A stretch of 64,000 nt of DNA, from positions 868,001 through 932,000 of the forward strand of contig PUDQ02000113.1 of the NCBI GenBank assembly GCA_002964805.2. Reading direction: 5' to 3'. The notes under the pieces were generated by a model. The model had not been told where the DNA came from. It did no database searches and worked only from the letters and a program-made list of their open reading frames with translations. The translations under genes and the position numbers were made by a program. Below are positions 22,099-33,552 of the stretch, piece by piece. How positions within the stretch are numbered: position 1 is the stretch's first letter; every line of letters starts with the position of its first letter. The DNA comes from Trametes villosa. Its lineage: Eukaryota; Basidiomycota; Agaricomycetes; Polyporales; Polyporaceae.

Positions 22099-24450
22099 TC
22101 AGAGGCATTGGAAGTAGCTGCTCGGGTTCGGTCAGCGACTCAACAAGGTCCTGAACGGGCATGGCGTACTCACTAGGGGTTAATTTGCTTGCAGGACGAT
22201 CCCGCCTCGCAGATGGTAGGCCCAGTATACTAGCAAGGGGACAATGTCAGAAATGGAAGCAGTACATCTTATATGAAAGTACTCACGCCTTGCCCGCCAC
22301 ACTCACGCATTGAGGTAAGCGTACCGGTTGCATATTGACTTGTGGAACATTACTTACCTGTCCGTACTTCGCGACCGTAGCACCGCCGGTCGGCTGAGCC
22401 CCACCCGGCGCGGTAGTTGTCGGCTGAGAGGGAGGAATGGTGACGACCGCGCCGCTGTTATACACCGCAAGACGGTTGGCCGCGCCGCAGAACTCTGCAT
22501 CACGATACTTCAGTACGCACATCTCCTGCCAGCCCCACTGAATGGACGTACCGCCCCCGTTACCCTTGCACGCGATGTTGCACGCGTAAGTCGTCGAGAC
22601 CTTGCTCGCGTCAAACGTGTTACCGCACGAGCAGGTGTTACCGTTCTTCAGCCCCGCGAAGCGCAGACCCTTGCTCTTGCACGTGCTGAGGCAGGACTCG
22701 ACGGTCATGCCGGTGCTGGACGTCGTGCCCCCGTTGAGGAGGGACTGTCCCGCGGGCTCCGCGGCGCAGCCGACAGGCTCCCAGCCCTCGATGCCTGTCT
22801 TAAACCAGCTGACCTTGTCCGCAGGCAGAGTCGCCGTCGGCGCACCACAACCACTTGAAGGCGTTGCGCGCGCCGGGCCGGACTGCACGGGGTTACACCC
22901 CGGGAGTGTCTCGGTCCCTGGAACGCAACGCGTCAGTATCTGCTTCCATGGCTAAGTGAGAATCGTGCGTACAGCCTTCAAACACCTCGTTGACTCGGGG
23001 CGGGACCGCGCAGTCGTTCATGTCCTGCTCTGTGCGGGTGTGGAGGACGGAGCAAGACGACACCTGGCCTCCGTAGTCCGTGCACTGGTCCATCGCCTTT
23101 TGCAGGACGTCCTCGGGCCACCCCATCATGTAGTCGGCGTGGTACCCGTAACCGGTCCTGTCGGAAATAAGGGTGAGCACGAATCGCGAAGGAACAAGAG
23201 AAACACTGACGGATCGCCCATCGCCCAGACGAAGGGTTGCTTGCCGTTCTGCCACCCACTGTTGAACGCGGTCGTGTCCCAGTAGGTCTCGAGATACAGA
23301 AGCGGAAGCTGCACCGGATGCGTCGACGGGCAGCCCTTGCCGAAGTCGCCAAAGCTAGCGTCGATAGCGTAGCGTACGTGATCCTGCGTCGCACCGTCAG
23401 TGATAAGCCCAACTGACTGCGCGGCCGCATGCGCACCTTGTGGTTGGGCGTGTCCAGGTTCTTGCCGTCCCAGCAGCTGTTTCGTCTCCTTAGGAGCAAG
23501 TCAAGGAGATACAAAAGGGGACGACTCACGCCGGGAAGTTGATCTGGCTACGGATCCCGCCGGGGCAGGGCGTGGTCGGAAGTCCGTGAGTTTCGGGGCC
23601 GTTGCCGGATGCGTCGGTGGATTGCAAGCAGCGGAACGTAATTGAGCGCGAGTCGTCGATGGTCGGATCGTAGGAGCGGAGCCAGGGGTCGCCAGCAATC
23701 ATGCGGAAGCCCTGTATGCCGGGAATGTGAGTGAAACGGCTCCTCCCATGCGCATCTGTGAGACTCACCTTCGGGAACGCCTTGAGGTTGCTTCGGGTCT
23801 GGATGTAGTAGACCACCATCCCGCCGTTGGGGCTGCCTGAAAGTGGACCAGCAGCCTGGGGCACCTGCAAATCGAAGACGTTCAATGCTCAAACGCCTTC
23901 GAATAGTCTGATCAGGAACGTACACGGATGAAGCTCCCGTTAGCTGCCTGGTAGTGAAGGGTCGGAGTCCAGTAGTTAGACTTGTTCTCGACGATGGAGC
24001 ACGAGCTGCAGGTTGCCGTCTTCTCGAGGTCGAGTCCGTTCGGCATGTTGAAGTCGAAGCTACAGCCCATATTAGATGGAAACCCGACCTCCGCGCAAAC
24101 GGACGTACCTGTTCTATATAGCGAAGATACATGGCATGAGGACTGTTCACCGTTCAATGGGTACTGTACGTACTCCGCCAATGACCTGCGACATGATGAT
24201 ATCAGACGACCCAGGCGTATAGTGCGTAGTGCGGGCAACGTACCTGATGAAGATGCTGCCCGATGGTACCCGGGTTTATCAGTCTGTACACAGTTACGCA
24301 GTGTGTTAGTACAACCTATAGTCCGATGGGAGAAAACATAGAGACGTACGGGTCCGATCGCACTACAGTGAGCTGCGAGCACGGGAAGCGGAGGAGCGCG
24401 CGGGAGGCCTGAACAGAAGCAAGGACAAAGGTGAGGATAGACGACCGCAT
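22099..24450 (-). CDS. Secreted DUF1996-WSC-CBM1 protein
   Basis: Likely secreted carbohydrate-active or wall-binding protein. Start at 24450: MRSSILTFVLASVQASRALL looks like a signal peptide. The DUF1996 domain follows (FPCSQLTVVRSDP, CSSCSIVENKSNYWTPTLHY, FRMIAGDPW, CWDGKNLDTPNHK, WAMGDPS near 23210). A WSC domain lies at 22830-22470 (WEPVGC, TVESCLSTCKSKGLRFAGL, CSCGN, CNIACKGN, EFCGAANRLAVYN). A Pro/Thr linker leads to a CBM1 cellulose-binding module assembled from four exons: it enters on KYGQ ending at 22358, then a 15-nt exon 22287-22301 (CGGQG), then 22229-22174 (YTGPTICEAGSSCKQINPY), then 22117-22099 (YFQCL, TGA). The CBM1 pattern is complete, with all four Cys. A naive reading stops at 22283 and loses the CBM1. 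The catalytic role of DUF1996 is unknown. Confidence 0.87.
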
Positions 24451-24507
24451 CGTGCTGAATGTGATCCCGACAGCTTTACGCTGAGAGTACGGAGTGCGAC
24501 AAGATTG

Positions 24508-24515
24508 CTTTTATA
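24508..24515 (-). promoter_or_regulatory. TATA box of the DUF1996-WSC-CBM1 gene
   Basis: TATAAAAG on the minus strand about 58 bp before the ATG at 24450, in a relaxed AT-rich context; a good core promoter candidate for an inducible secreted protein. Confidence 0.55.
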
Positions 24516-25328
24516 CCAAGCCTAGCGTCCGCAACCTCTCGGAACCTGTTCGGTGCCCGAAGCTCAGAAACAAGAAAACAGGCCTCTTGAATAACCTCGG
24601 ACAGCGACGCTCGGCCTGTCGCGAGCATATGACTTCCTAATCTCCGTGACTTCGTATTCAGTCCTCTCAGAAGATAGTACGAGTTCCGGCACGCACCACC
24701 GTGGACCTATAACGACGGTCTCGTCTACGGAAGCTCGACCTCGGGAGCGGCGCCGAGCGGACCGTGGCTTGAGCTTCGAGCACCAGCGCAGAAGAGGTCG
24801 GAAAATCGTTTTCTGTACGGCGTCCGTGAGTAAATCCGAGGAAATAGACGAGGCCTTCGCCAAGAAGAAGCTAGAAGCGCATTGGGGGACTCTGGAGACG
24901 GTGTCCGTACCTGGTGACCGGCCCTCTGGCATCAGTGAGATGATCCGTTTCGACCCTGCAATAGAATGCGCCACGGAGAAGTGCAGCGATACGTACTGAG
25001 GTATATCCGCACATGGTGCTTCTTTCTGCCCCGGTCGCGTGGCAGACGAGCATCGCAAGTGTAACGCGATCTGACAGAGAACCCGAAGTCACAGGGGCAC
25101 GTATTCGACTTCAATGATGGGAGCATACCCTGGATGCTCACGTCAACATTGCAAGACGAGTGTGGCATGACCTAGACTCACCATACAGTGAATGAGAGAG
25201 GGCTTCGCACACAACCCCTCGTCTCGCTTAGGCCCAGAGACGTATTGACAATCGATAAATAAACAGTACTCCTACATGGGCTCGCTGCGCCTTGGCGGCG
25301 CCAGTGAGCAGCGCGACGCTCCCAAACC
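24516..25328. other. Intergenic between DUF1996 gene and arrestin array
   Basis: About 800 bp. Open frames on both strands (for example plus 24646-24999, minus 24564-25058) show no motifs, paralogues in the window or intron structure. I see no gene. Confidence 0.45.
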
Positions 25329-26748
25329 TCAGTCCTTGATATCATCGTCCCACGCTCCATCTCCGGCATCCCAGTATGATCTGCCACCAGGATATTGAGT
25401 GTAGCTCAAAGTCAAGAGACGGAATGCGTACGGGGGTAGGTCCAGCGGACCAGTCAACGCGTCCGGCTGGTCGCGGTCCAGCGGTGCCTCGAGCCCAGAA
25501 GTGATTACGATTGGCACCACTAACGAGACGTCATTACCGACACCTGGAAATGGTACCTTCAACGCGAGCTCGTACTGCAAAGACGTCAGCAAGCAGCCTT
25601 GTACCGGCAGGCCGCAAAGCACGCACATTGCATTTGATGAGGTCCAACGCAAACGTCGGTGGGCAGTCCAGCCGAAGCGTAGATCGGAACGTCGCTTCCT
25701 GGATCCATGTTCCTGGAATGTCCGGGCTCACTTCCCCGGGCGTCTCCTTGTAATCGAGGTCAAGTAGAACCCACTTGCGCGCGGGGACGTCTTCCACAAG
25801 CGCTACGCCTGAGTCGACCTGCGGTTTGATGACCAAGACGTCCGCGGACGCCTTCGTTTTGTACGACCTTGTCTTGAGAAATAGCTTGCTCTGGAGTTTG
25901 AACTGGACCCCGCCGTAGTTGGCGGGAACCGGCGGGAATACGGGGCTGGTCGGCGGGTGTGCGTTCGCCTTCGCGCGAGTGACTGGTGCGGATATCGTCT
26001 TGATCTTCACGACGAACGGAATGGGCACGTAGAGAGGACAGACCGCTATGTCCGGGATCTGCAACTGTGGACGAATCGGTGTCAGAACTCGATGGGGGGC
26101 GCAGTCAGATTATCCTTGCCTCGACGTGAACGGTAGAATAGTCGCCCCACAACCCTCGCCTGATCTTCTCCTCCTTCCGCTCTGTACGCCACCCCGTCTC
26201 GGCGCCTGTGGCCGCCATCAACGCCAATTTCTCGCGTATTCCTACCCCTGCTATATCCTTGGGCACGATGGCAAGGGGAACGTGAATGCGTCGGTTGAAA
26301 CTCAGGACCCCAGGGCGTGTGCCGACAGCAGTGACCGCATATCGGATCTCTCCCTTGAGGCCGGGGCGCCTGTAGTAGAACGAGGGCGGAAGGTACGGCT
26401 GGAGGTCGAGGCGGAATGGGATGCGGAGGGTGTTGGAGTCGGGCGGCGGATATGCGCCTCCCTGGCACCAAAGAGAGACGTTCTCGCGAACGAGCTGTAT
26501 GACTTCTACATACGTAGTCGAGTTGGTGGAGATCGACCTGTCAGAATATGATAAGCTAGGGCACCGCGGATTTACCAAACACGCGCTGCGTACGTTCGTA
26601 CATGTCCCCTGAGTTTGATGTGCACCTCTTGAATGTTGTCCCGCTGCAGCATGTTGAAGTCCAGCTCGACTTCGCCCTCCACAGGACAGCCAGATACCGC
26701 GAGAGAGCGAGCGAGATATACGGTGATTGCAGGCTTAGAGGGAGACAT
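25329..26748 (-). CDS. Arrestin-like protein, tandem copy 1
   Basis: Roughly 410-residue arrestin-fold protein; alpha-arrestins in fungi act as adaptors that bring Rsp5/Nedd4-type ubiquitin ligases to plasma-membrane cargo. The start at 26748 gives MSPSKPAITVYLA; the first arrestin strand block is GCPVEGEVELDF...IQEVHIKLRG. Exon 2 carries IPFRLDLQPYLPPSF and IRYAVTAVGTRPG, the arrestin N-domain core. Exon 3 has the C-domain (PLYVPIPFVVKIKTISAP), and exon 4 YELALKVPFPGVGNDVSL. The last intron splits codons so that LPP joins SYWDAGD, creating an L-P-P-S-Y (PY) motif at the C-terminus. The intron at 26065-26119 has a GC donor (GCAAGG), where paralogues have GT. First of five same-strand copies. 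Stop at 25329. Confidence 0.85.
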
Positions 26749-27368
26749 GATGATGTACGAAGGAAACGTTGGCAGCCGCCCGACCGCTCCTCATATGATC
26801 AAACGTCAGAGCTGCGATCGTCCCGCCTTCCTTTGATGGTGCACGCTGCTCAGTGGTGCTCGTGAGAGACGCTATCATTCTCCTGACTCGTGTGGGATGC
26901 GGAAGCGAGAAAGCTCGCCTTCAATGGCTGCGGCGCAGCGCGGCAAGGTGTTCACCTGAGCGGCAGCGTCGACTAGAGAGATCTCACCGAGTCCCAGGGT
27001 CGTCGGCATTTGAAGAAGGCTTCAGCAATGCGAATACCTCGAAGATCCCGCCACATAGACCAGCAAGGTCGGGAGCTAGACTGCATGAAGCATGAGGTAG
27101 AGGGACACGGTTCAGCGCGAGTCGGACTCGTTCGTATAAGTAACTGTTTAGCTAGGTGGCAGTGCACAGCGGCATCAAGCCAAAGATGGTATGTATAGTG
27201 ATGATCCATGAGGCGGCGGCCTTCGCGCACCCGCAAATCTTGGGAAGAATGGCACCGCTATCCCGCAAGCATCTGCGCAGTGTAGTGTAGAATATATATC
27301 GCCCGTGTGATGGAGTGATAGTGCTATACAGGTCGATACATCACAACGTCGATATTAGACACGGGAAC
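26749..27368. other. Spacer between arrestin-like copies 1 and 2
   Basis: About 620 bp holding the copy 1 promoter and copy 2 3' flank. No gene, and no sharp repeat, is seen. Confidence 0.45.
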
Positions 27369-28787
27369 TCAGTCCTTCGCATCATCATCCCACTCGCCAT
27401 CGCCGGCGTCCCAGTATGATCTTCAAGAAGCGAGCGTGAGCAGCGGACTAGTGACGAACAGGGATGGCTTACGGTGGCAAGTCAAGTGGACCAGCAGACG
27501 TGCCTGGCTGATCGCGGTCCATCGATGTCTCGATGCCAGAAGTTATGGCCACGGGCATCGCCAGCGAAACGTCGTTGCCCACACCAGGGAACGGTACCTT
27601 CACCATTAGCTCGTACTTCAAGGAAGTTAGCGTGCACCTCATATTGGGACAAAGTAACGTGCGCACGTCGCAAGTAAGGGTGCTGAGCGCGAACGTCGGC
27701 GGACAGTCCAGGCGGATCGTAGACCGGAACGTCGCCTCCTGTACCCACACGCCCAGTGTCTTCGGACCCGCGTCCCCTTTCTTCTCGCCGCCTGCGCCGT
27801 GGAGTGGAACCCACTTGCGTGCCGGGACGTCTTCCGCAAGCACGGTGTCTGAATCGGTGTGCGGCGCAAAGACCACGACGTCTGCGGGCACCTTCTCGTA
27901 TAGCGAGGTCGCTTTGATGAAGAGTTTACTGTGGAGCTTGAATTGGATCGCGCTGAATGTAGCGGGCACTTGGGGGAACACCGGGTTTTCGGACGGGTGT
28001 GCATCGGCCTTCGCTCGGGTGAGGGGTGCGGAGATGGTCTTGATCTTGATAATGAATGGGATGGGCACGTAGAGGGGAATCAAGGACACGCTCGGGATTT
28101 TCAGCTGTGAACGTCGTTAAAATACCCAAACGAAGACAAGCAGAAGTAGTTCACGTACCTCGACCTGAACGGTAGAGTAGTCACCCCACAGTCCTCGTCT
28201 AATCTTCTCCTCCTTGCGCTCCGTCCTCCACTCGGTCTCGGCACCAGTAGCCGCCATCAATGCGAGCTTCTCTCGTATCCCCACTCCTGCGGTGTCTTTG
28301 GGCACGATGGCGAGGGGTGCACGAACACGACGGTTGAAGTGGAGGGCTCCGGAGCGCGTACCAACAGCAGTCACGACATATCGAACCGCGCCTTTTCTTC
28401 CGTAACGGTTGTAGTGGAAGGACGGTGGTAGGTCTGGCGGAAGTTGGAATCGAAATGGGATGCGGATAGTGTCTGATCCGGGGGAAGGATATGCGCCTCC
28501 CTTGCACCAAACGGATACGTCTTCGCGGATGAGATGGACGGTCTTGATGTCCGTGGTTGTGTTGACCGTGATCACTCTGATCAAGACAGTGAACTGATAT
28601 GGGACATCTGCTGACAGGAGGCTACGTACGTTCGCACATATCCCCTCAACTTGATGTGCACTTCTTCGATATTGTCCTCTTGAAGTGCCCGGAAGTCGAG
28701 TTCGACTTCACCCTCGACTGAGGAGCCAGACACCAGGAGCGAGCGTGTGGCAAGGTGCACAGCGATGGGCGACTTTGAAGGAGACAT
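27369..28787 (-). CDS. Arrestin-like protein, tandem copy 2
   Basis: Closest in sequence to copy 1. The start at 28787 gives MSPSKSPIAVHLA. The exon plan is the same as in copy 1: a donor after VRT (GTACGT), then an exon with LIREDVSVWCKGGAYP, IPFRFQLPPDLPPSF and RYVVTAVGTRSG, ending GDYSTVQVE before a regular GTACGT donor. The arrestin C-domain exon begins LKIPSVSLIPLYVPIPF, and the next exon is YELMVKVPFPGVGNDVS. The last intron (27423-27479) joins LPP to SYWDAGDGEWDDDAKD, forming the PPSY motif; TGA at 27369. Family role as adaptor for PY/WW-dependent ubiquitylation is established knowledge for alpha-arrestins; here it is inferred. A TATATAAG lies about 107 bp upstream. Confidence 0.85.
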
Positions 28788-29513
28788 GATAGTACTAGAG
28801 CGGGCGAGTCCAAGTCACAGACCAGTAAGCCGGTCCGCAGTGGCTGCTGAATCTTCGAGGTTCTGGGTAGCGGGATACTAGACGTCCAAGGTCTTATATA
28901 CCTCGTGCCTCAGAAACAGGGGCACCTGTCGCGGTGAGCCAGGTAATGCAGTGGCAGTGATGATGGTAAACGTTGCATCATGTGGGCGCACGCCGCGCGA
29001 TGACTTGCTCCGTCACGATGGTGGCCGGCAGTCCGAACAACTCGGCTAGAGCTGCGCCGCAGGAACACCTGAGAATCGGCATCGGGAGGTCCGAGTACCA
29101 CCGGACTTTGAGAAAGCGCCGGGAGTAAAGAAGCGCCACAGACGAGCCAGGAGAGTAGGAGAGGCCCCGTTCATGAATTTTAATCGGGATAGTTATAGGG
29201 TGTAGTTCGTCGTTCGTGAAGAGGACTGAGGACGAGAGGGCGCTTCTAACAACGAACGTTGCGTTGGTGGCTGTACGCAAGGATTCTAGGCCAGATTTGG
29301 TAAGTGCAGTCAATTTTTACGACGATTTCTCCGAGTCCTACGGCGACGTCCATGAAGTGCTTCGGGCGAGCGTTACGAATTGAAGTACTCGGTACTCGTC
29401 TATAATCCAGATACATATAGTACAAGGTCTCCCGACCCAACGAAGAACAACGCGTGCGGAGTACACATTGTGAATGCAGTTAGAATATTTACATGATAAC
29501 TGGCAGTCGTCAT
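28788..29513. other. Spacer between arrestin-like copies 2 and 3
   Basis: About 725 bp. TATATAAG on the minus strand at 28894-28901 is the likely TATA box of copy 2. Short frames such as minus 28978-29313 have no motif. No gene seen. Confidence 0.45.
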
Positions 29514-30955
29514 TCAGTTATCGTTGTCCCATTCGCCGTAGTCGGCATCCCAGTACGAACTGGAATGAAGAGCGTCGTAAGCAAAGAGGTAGCGGTGATG
29601 TGCTGAGTACGTACGGTGGCAGGTCAAGCGGTCCGGAGGAAGCCTCGGGCTGTCCTGGCTTCGTGGGGGCGTCGATGCCGGAGGTGATCGTGATTGGCAT
29701 CGTCAGCGACACGTCGTTCCCGACACCAGGGAATGGGACCTTCAGCGCAAGTTGGTACTGTACGAATAATCAGAACGCGATACGTCGTGACCTGAATGCA
29801 ATTGAACGTACATCGCACTTGAGGGTATCCGACGAGAACGTCGGCGGGCAGCCCAGACAGAACGTGGACCGGAACGTCGCTTCTTGGACCCAGGTACCCA
29901 AGGCGCTTGCGTCCTGCTCGTCCTGTTTCTCGCTCACGTTGGTACCCTCGAGTGGAACCCAGATACGTGGAGCGACGTCCTCGACGAGTATGGAGCCCGA
30001 GTTGGTCGGCGGCGGCTTGAACAAGGCTACCATCTCCGATGGAACCAGGCTCTCGTTGAGGGTATTCCCCTTGACGATCACCCTACGCTGAAGCTTGAAT
30101 TGGACAGCACTGTACGCAAAGGGAACTTGCGGGAACACGGGGGTGGTTGGAGGATGCGCCTCGGCCTTCGCGCGCGAGAGTGGCGTAGAGACGGTTCTGA
30201 TCTTGATAACGAACGGGATAGGCACGTATAGTGGGAACACGGAGATTCTCGGGACCTTCAACTAAAGACCGCTTAATATTAACACATTTAACCCGACAGC
30301 AAACTCGCAACTACACTCAACGTACCTCAACCTGAACGGTAGAGTAGTTGCCGAAAAGTCCGCGTCGGATCCTCTCCTCCTTCCTTTCCGTCCTCCACTC
30401 AGGGTCCGAGCCCGCCGGCGTCATCAACCCGAGCTTCTCTCGGATCGCGGCGCCGACCGTGTCTTTGGGTACGATGGCTAGCGGCGCGCGCACGCGACGA
30501 TTGGTCTGGAGAGCCCCGGGACGCGTGCCGACGGCGGACAGCGCGTACCGAACGGCCGCCCGGGTATAGTTATGATTGTAGTGGAAGGATGGAGGCAGGT
30601 GTGGCGGGAGTCGGAAAGAGAAAGGGATGCGCAGGACGTCCGAGCCGGGCGGAGGATAAGCGCCGCCCTGGCACCATACGGAGACCTCGTCGCGCACGAG
30701 CGGCACGATCCTGATGCCTGACACAGCGTTTGTGCTCATGTAGTCGTCGCTAGTGTCATAAAGTGAGTAGAGTAGAATGATGAGAGTGGGTGCTGCATAC
30801 GTTACTACGACGCCCTTGAGTTTGACGTGCACTTCTTGAATGTTGTCTTTCTGCAGCTCTCGAAAGTTCAGTTCGACTTCGCCTTCGACAGAGCATCCCG
30901 ACACCAATAGCGTAGGGACGATGTGTAGGGAAATGGCGGAGTTAGGGAGAGACAT
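29514..30955 (-). CDS. Arrestin-like protein, tandem copy 3
   Basis: The start at 30955 gives MSLPNSAISLHIVP; first block GCSVEGEVELNFRELQKDNIQ. The second exon holds VRDEVSVWCQGGAYPPPGSD, IPFSFRLPPHLPPSF and VRYALSAVGTRPG, then GNYSTVQVE before GTACGT. The C-domain exon begins VPRISVFPLYVPIPF and includes WVQEATFRSTFCLGCPPTF. The final intron joins LPP to SYWDADYGEWDNDN, again a PPSY motif. The tail is less acidic than in copies 1-2. One core Asp in LDCPPTF is Gly here, a small divergence. Stop TGA at 29514. Same adaptor role inferred as for the other copies. Confidence 0.85.
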
Positions 30956-31474
30956 GGCAACGAGTAGAGAATCGAGTGACCAGAGGTGAAGTTCGTGGGG
31001 CTGTACACGAGAGCTTCAGATGCTCAGAGTCCCAACGTTCGTTCCTTACATCCTTGCGGCGATCCCGAGCGCAGTCGGAGAACGTATGACGATAACGCAC
31101 AGAATATGCATGATGGCACAATGGAGTATCGTGCGGGCGCAGTGCTCGAACCTAAGTTGAGGAGGTGACCTGAAGTGACTCAAGCGCCACGCGGTTGGGC
31201 GTCGGCTGCGCCGCAGTGGCGCAGTGCGACGCATGCGACTCTGCAGACAGCATGGACGTAAAACGTCGCTGAGGGTTCTGGATCGACTGAATAATAGTGA
31301 GGGGTATACGACAGGAGTAGCGCGAGGAGGAGAGGGTCGAGTAAGCAAGGTACGTGCGCAGTCGTTATTGCGGCAATCCACTCCGGCGTCTCTGCGGAGC
31401 CGAAGCAGTCAGCTGAAACATACGGTACGCAGTAGTCGCTGCGCGAGCACACCTTCCAGCAATAGTGGCTGGCC
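30956..31474. other. Spacer between arrestin-like copies 3 and 4
   Basis: About 520 bp, no gene; contains the copy 3 promoter region and the 3' flank of copy 4. Confidence 0.45.
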
Positions 31475-32892
31475 TCAACCCTTGGTGTCTTCCCACTCGT
31501 GACCGCTCGCGTCCCAGTAATCGCTGTAAGGGACGTTCCAGCGCAGTTCAGGCGGACAGATGATGTACGTACGGAGGTAGGGCGAGTGGGATCTCGCGTC
31601 CGGTCCCACCGGGCATAGCTGCTAGTGGCGCAACCGGTGCGATGAGCCCCGAAGTGACCATGACGGGCACGTCGATATGCACGTCGTTTCCGATGCCCGG
31701 GAACGGGACTTCGAGCATCAGTAGATACTGTGAGTTTCAAGAAATTAGTACGACTCGGACGCCGAGAAGCAAACACCGGGAACTCACCTCGCACTGGAGC
31801 GTATCAATCGAGAACGTCGGCGGGCAGTCCAGCTGGAATGTCGACTGGAACGTCGCGTGCTGAACCCATGTTCCTTTCGTCTCAGGGCTTTTCTCTGCAC
31901 CCTGATCAGCGAGCGGAACCCACTCGCGCGGAGGGACGTCTGCTGCCATCATAGACGACGGGGATCGCCTGAAAACGGTGACGTCTCTGGACGGTCTCTT
32001 CCGCGAGCCTCGGGCGCTCATCCACATCTTGCTGTGTAGCTTGAACTCCATTTGAGTGTACGAACTCGGAACTGGTGGGAACGCGGGCTCGTTTTCTGGT
32101 AGCGCGTCGGCTTTCTTGCGGGTTAGAGGCGCGGAGACGGACTTGACCTTGATGACGAAGGGAATTGGCGTATGGATTGGGAATACCGGAATTTTCGGTA
32201 AAAGCAGCTACGTCTGCAGGTTAGTCAGACTGAGGAAGCCTCACTGAGCAGAGCACGCACCTGCACTTCTACCTTGGAGTACTCGCCCCAGAGCCCGCGT
32301 CGAATGAGATCAGTCTTCCGCTCCACTCGCCACTCGCATTCCGCGCCTGCCGCAGCCAGCGCGTTGAGTGTCTCCCGGACGGCCGCCCCAGGAACATCTC
32401 CCGGCACGACTGCAATCGGGATGCATATGCGGCGATTGAACTGGAATGCGCCGGGGCGCACGCCGACCGCGGTGACCGCGTACCGGATCGCAGCGTTCCG
32501 TTGCAGACCCTCCACCTGGAAGGATGGAGGACAGTAGGCTGGAAGAAAGAGGCGGAATGGGATGCAGAGAATGTCTGAGCCGGCGGGTGGGTAGGCTGAG
32601 CCGCGCCGCCAGAGCGAAACATCCTCGCGTACGATAGAGATCGTCTCTACGCGCTTGGACTTGTCGTGTTTGATGCATCTGGTGGTACGTGAGTTGGTTA
32701 GCGATGAATCATTCTGAACATAGCTGAGCAAGAGAGAATGACGTACGTTCGCACAGATCCCCGCAGTTTGACGTGAACCTCCTCGATCTCGTCTTCCTGT
32801 AGTGCGCGGTAGTTGAGTGCTACCTCCCCCTCGACGGGGCATCCGGAGACGAAGAGACTATGGAAGAGGCGGAAGGATATGGGAGTAGCCAT
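31475..32892 (-). CDS. Arrestin-like protein, tandem copy 4
   Basis: More diverged copy. The start at 32892 (MATPISFRLF) is preferred over an ATG 15 bp upstream because it matches paralogue starts. Blocks: GCPVEGEVALNYRALQ, IVREDVSLWRRGSAYPP, IPFRLFLPAYCPPSF, IRYAVTAVGVRPGAF, GEYSKVEVQ before GTGCGT. The C-domain exon starts LLLPKIPVFPIHTPIPF and includes WVQHATFQSTFQLDCPPTF. The last intron (donor GTACGT near 31577) joins LPP to DYWDASGHEWEDTKG, giving a PPDY motif. TGA at 31475. TATAAG lies about 90 bp upstream (32980-32985). Inferred adaptor role as for the other copies. Confidence 0.83.
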
Positions 32893-33552
32893 TGCAGACG
32901 AATGCACTGTGTTACGCCGACTACGCGACTCGCGAGGGGTACGGGGTGATGATGTTGCGTTCGACAGATGCCTGGTCGCTTATAAGACTCGAGGGAATAG
33001 AGATAGTACCTTTATGTGTCCAAATGAGCTGAAGCGACGGGCGGTGCTGGATCTGATTTCGCTGCTGCGACGTTGGACAGCTGTATATGCTCCGGCCCCG
33101 AACGCAATCACCAGCCTCGTCGGTCGTGTTGATAGTGCGCGCTAGGAGGTTTGAGGCAAGGCCCAAGTCGAGAAGCCTAACCATGAACGCGAGGCTCCGA
33201 GGAATCTTGGCCCTAAGCGAGATGCTGGAGGTGTTCAGACGTATCTGAGCGAATGAGTTGCTCCGAGCTCGTGCATGGAAATGAGTGATTGTGGTCAGGA
33301 GTCAGGAGGGCCACTTCGAATGGCTTGGCGTCCGTGTTCTTGATCTCGCTCGCCTGATGGCTGTGCTGGCAGATATGGCAGGCATAGTGAATGTCCGTGG
33401 GCGCTTCAGTCAGTTCACCCCTCGAGAACGTCGCAGAGGGCCAGTGAGGAAATTATGAGACCGTTGCAATCAATTTCATAGAGGCTCCATTGTGATGCAG
33501 AAGACGTATTTTCTACGTAAGGATCGGTGGGCCGACGTTGCGTATGGATCGG
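32893..33552. other. Spacer between arrestin-like copies 4 and 5
   Basis: About 660 bp with no gene. Contains a TATAAG (minus strand, 32980-32985) placed as core promoter of copy 4. Confidence 0.45.
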
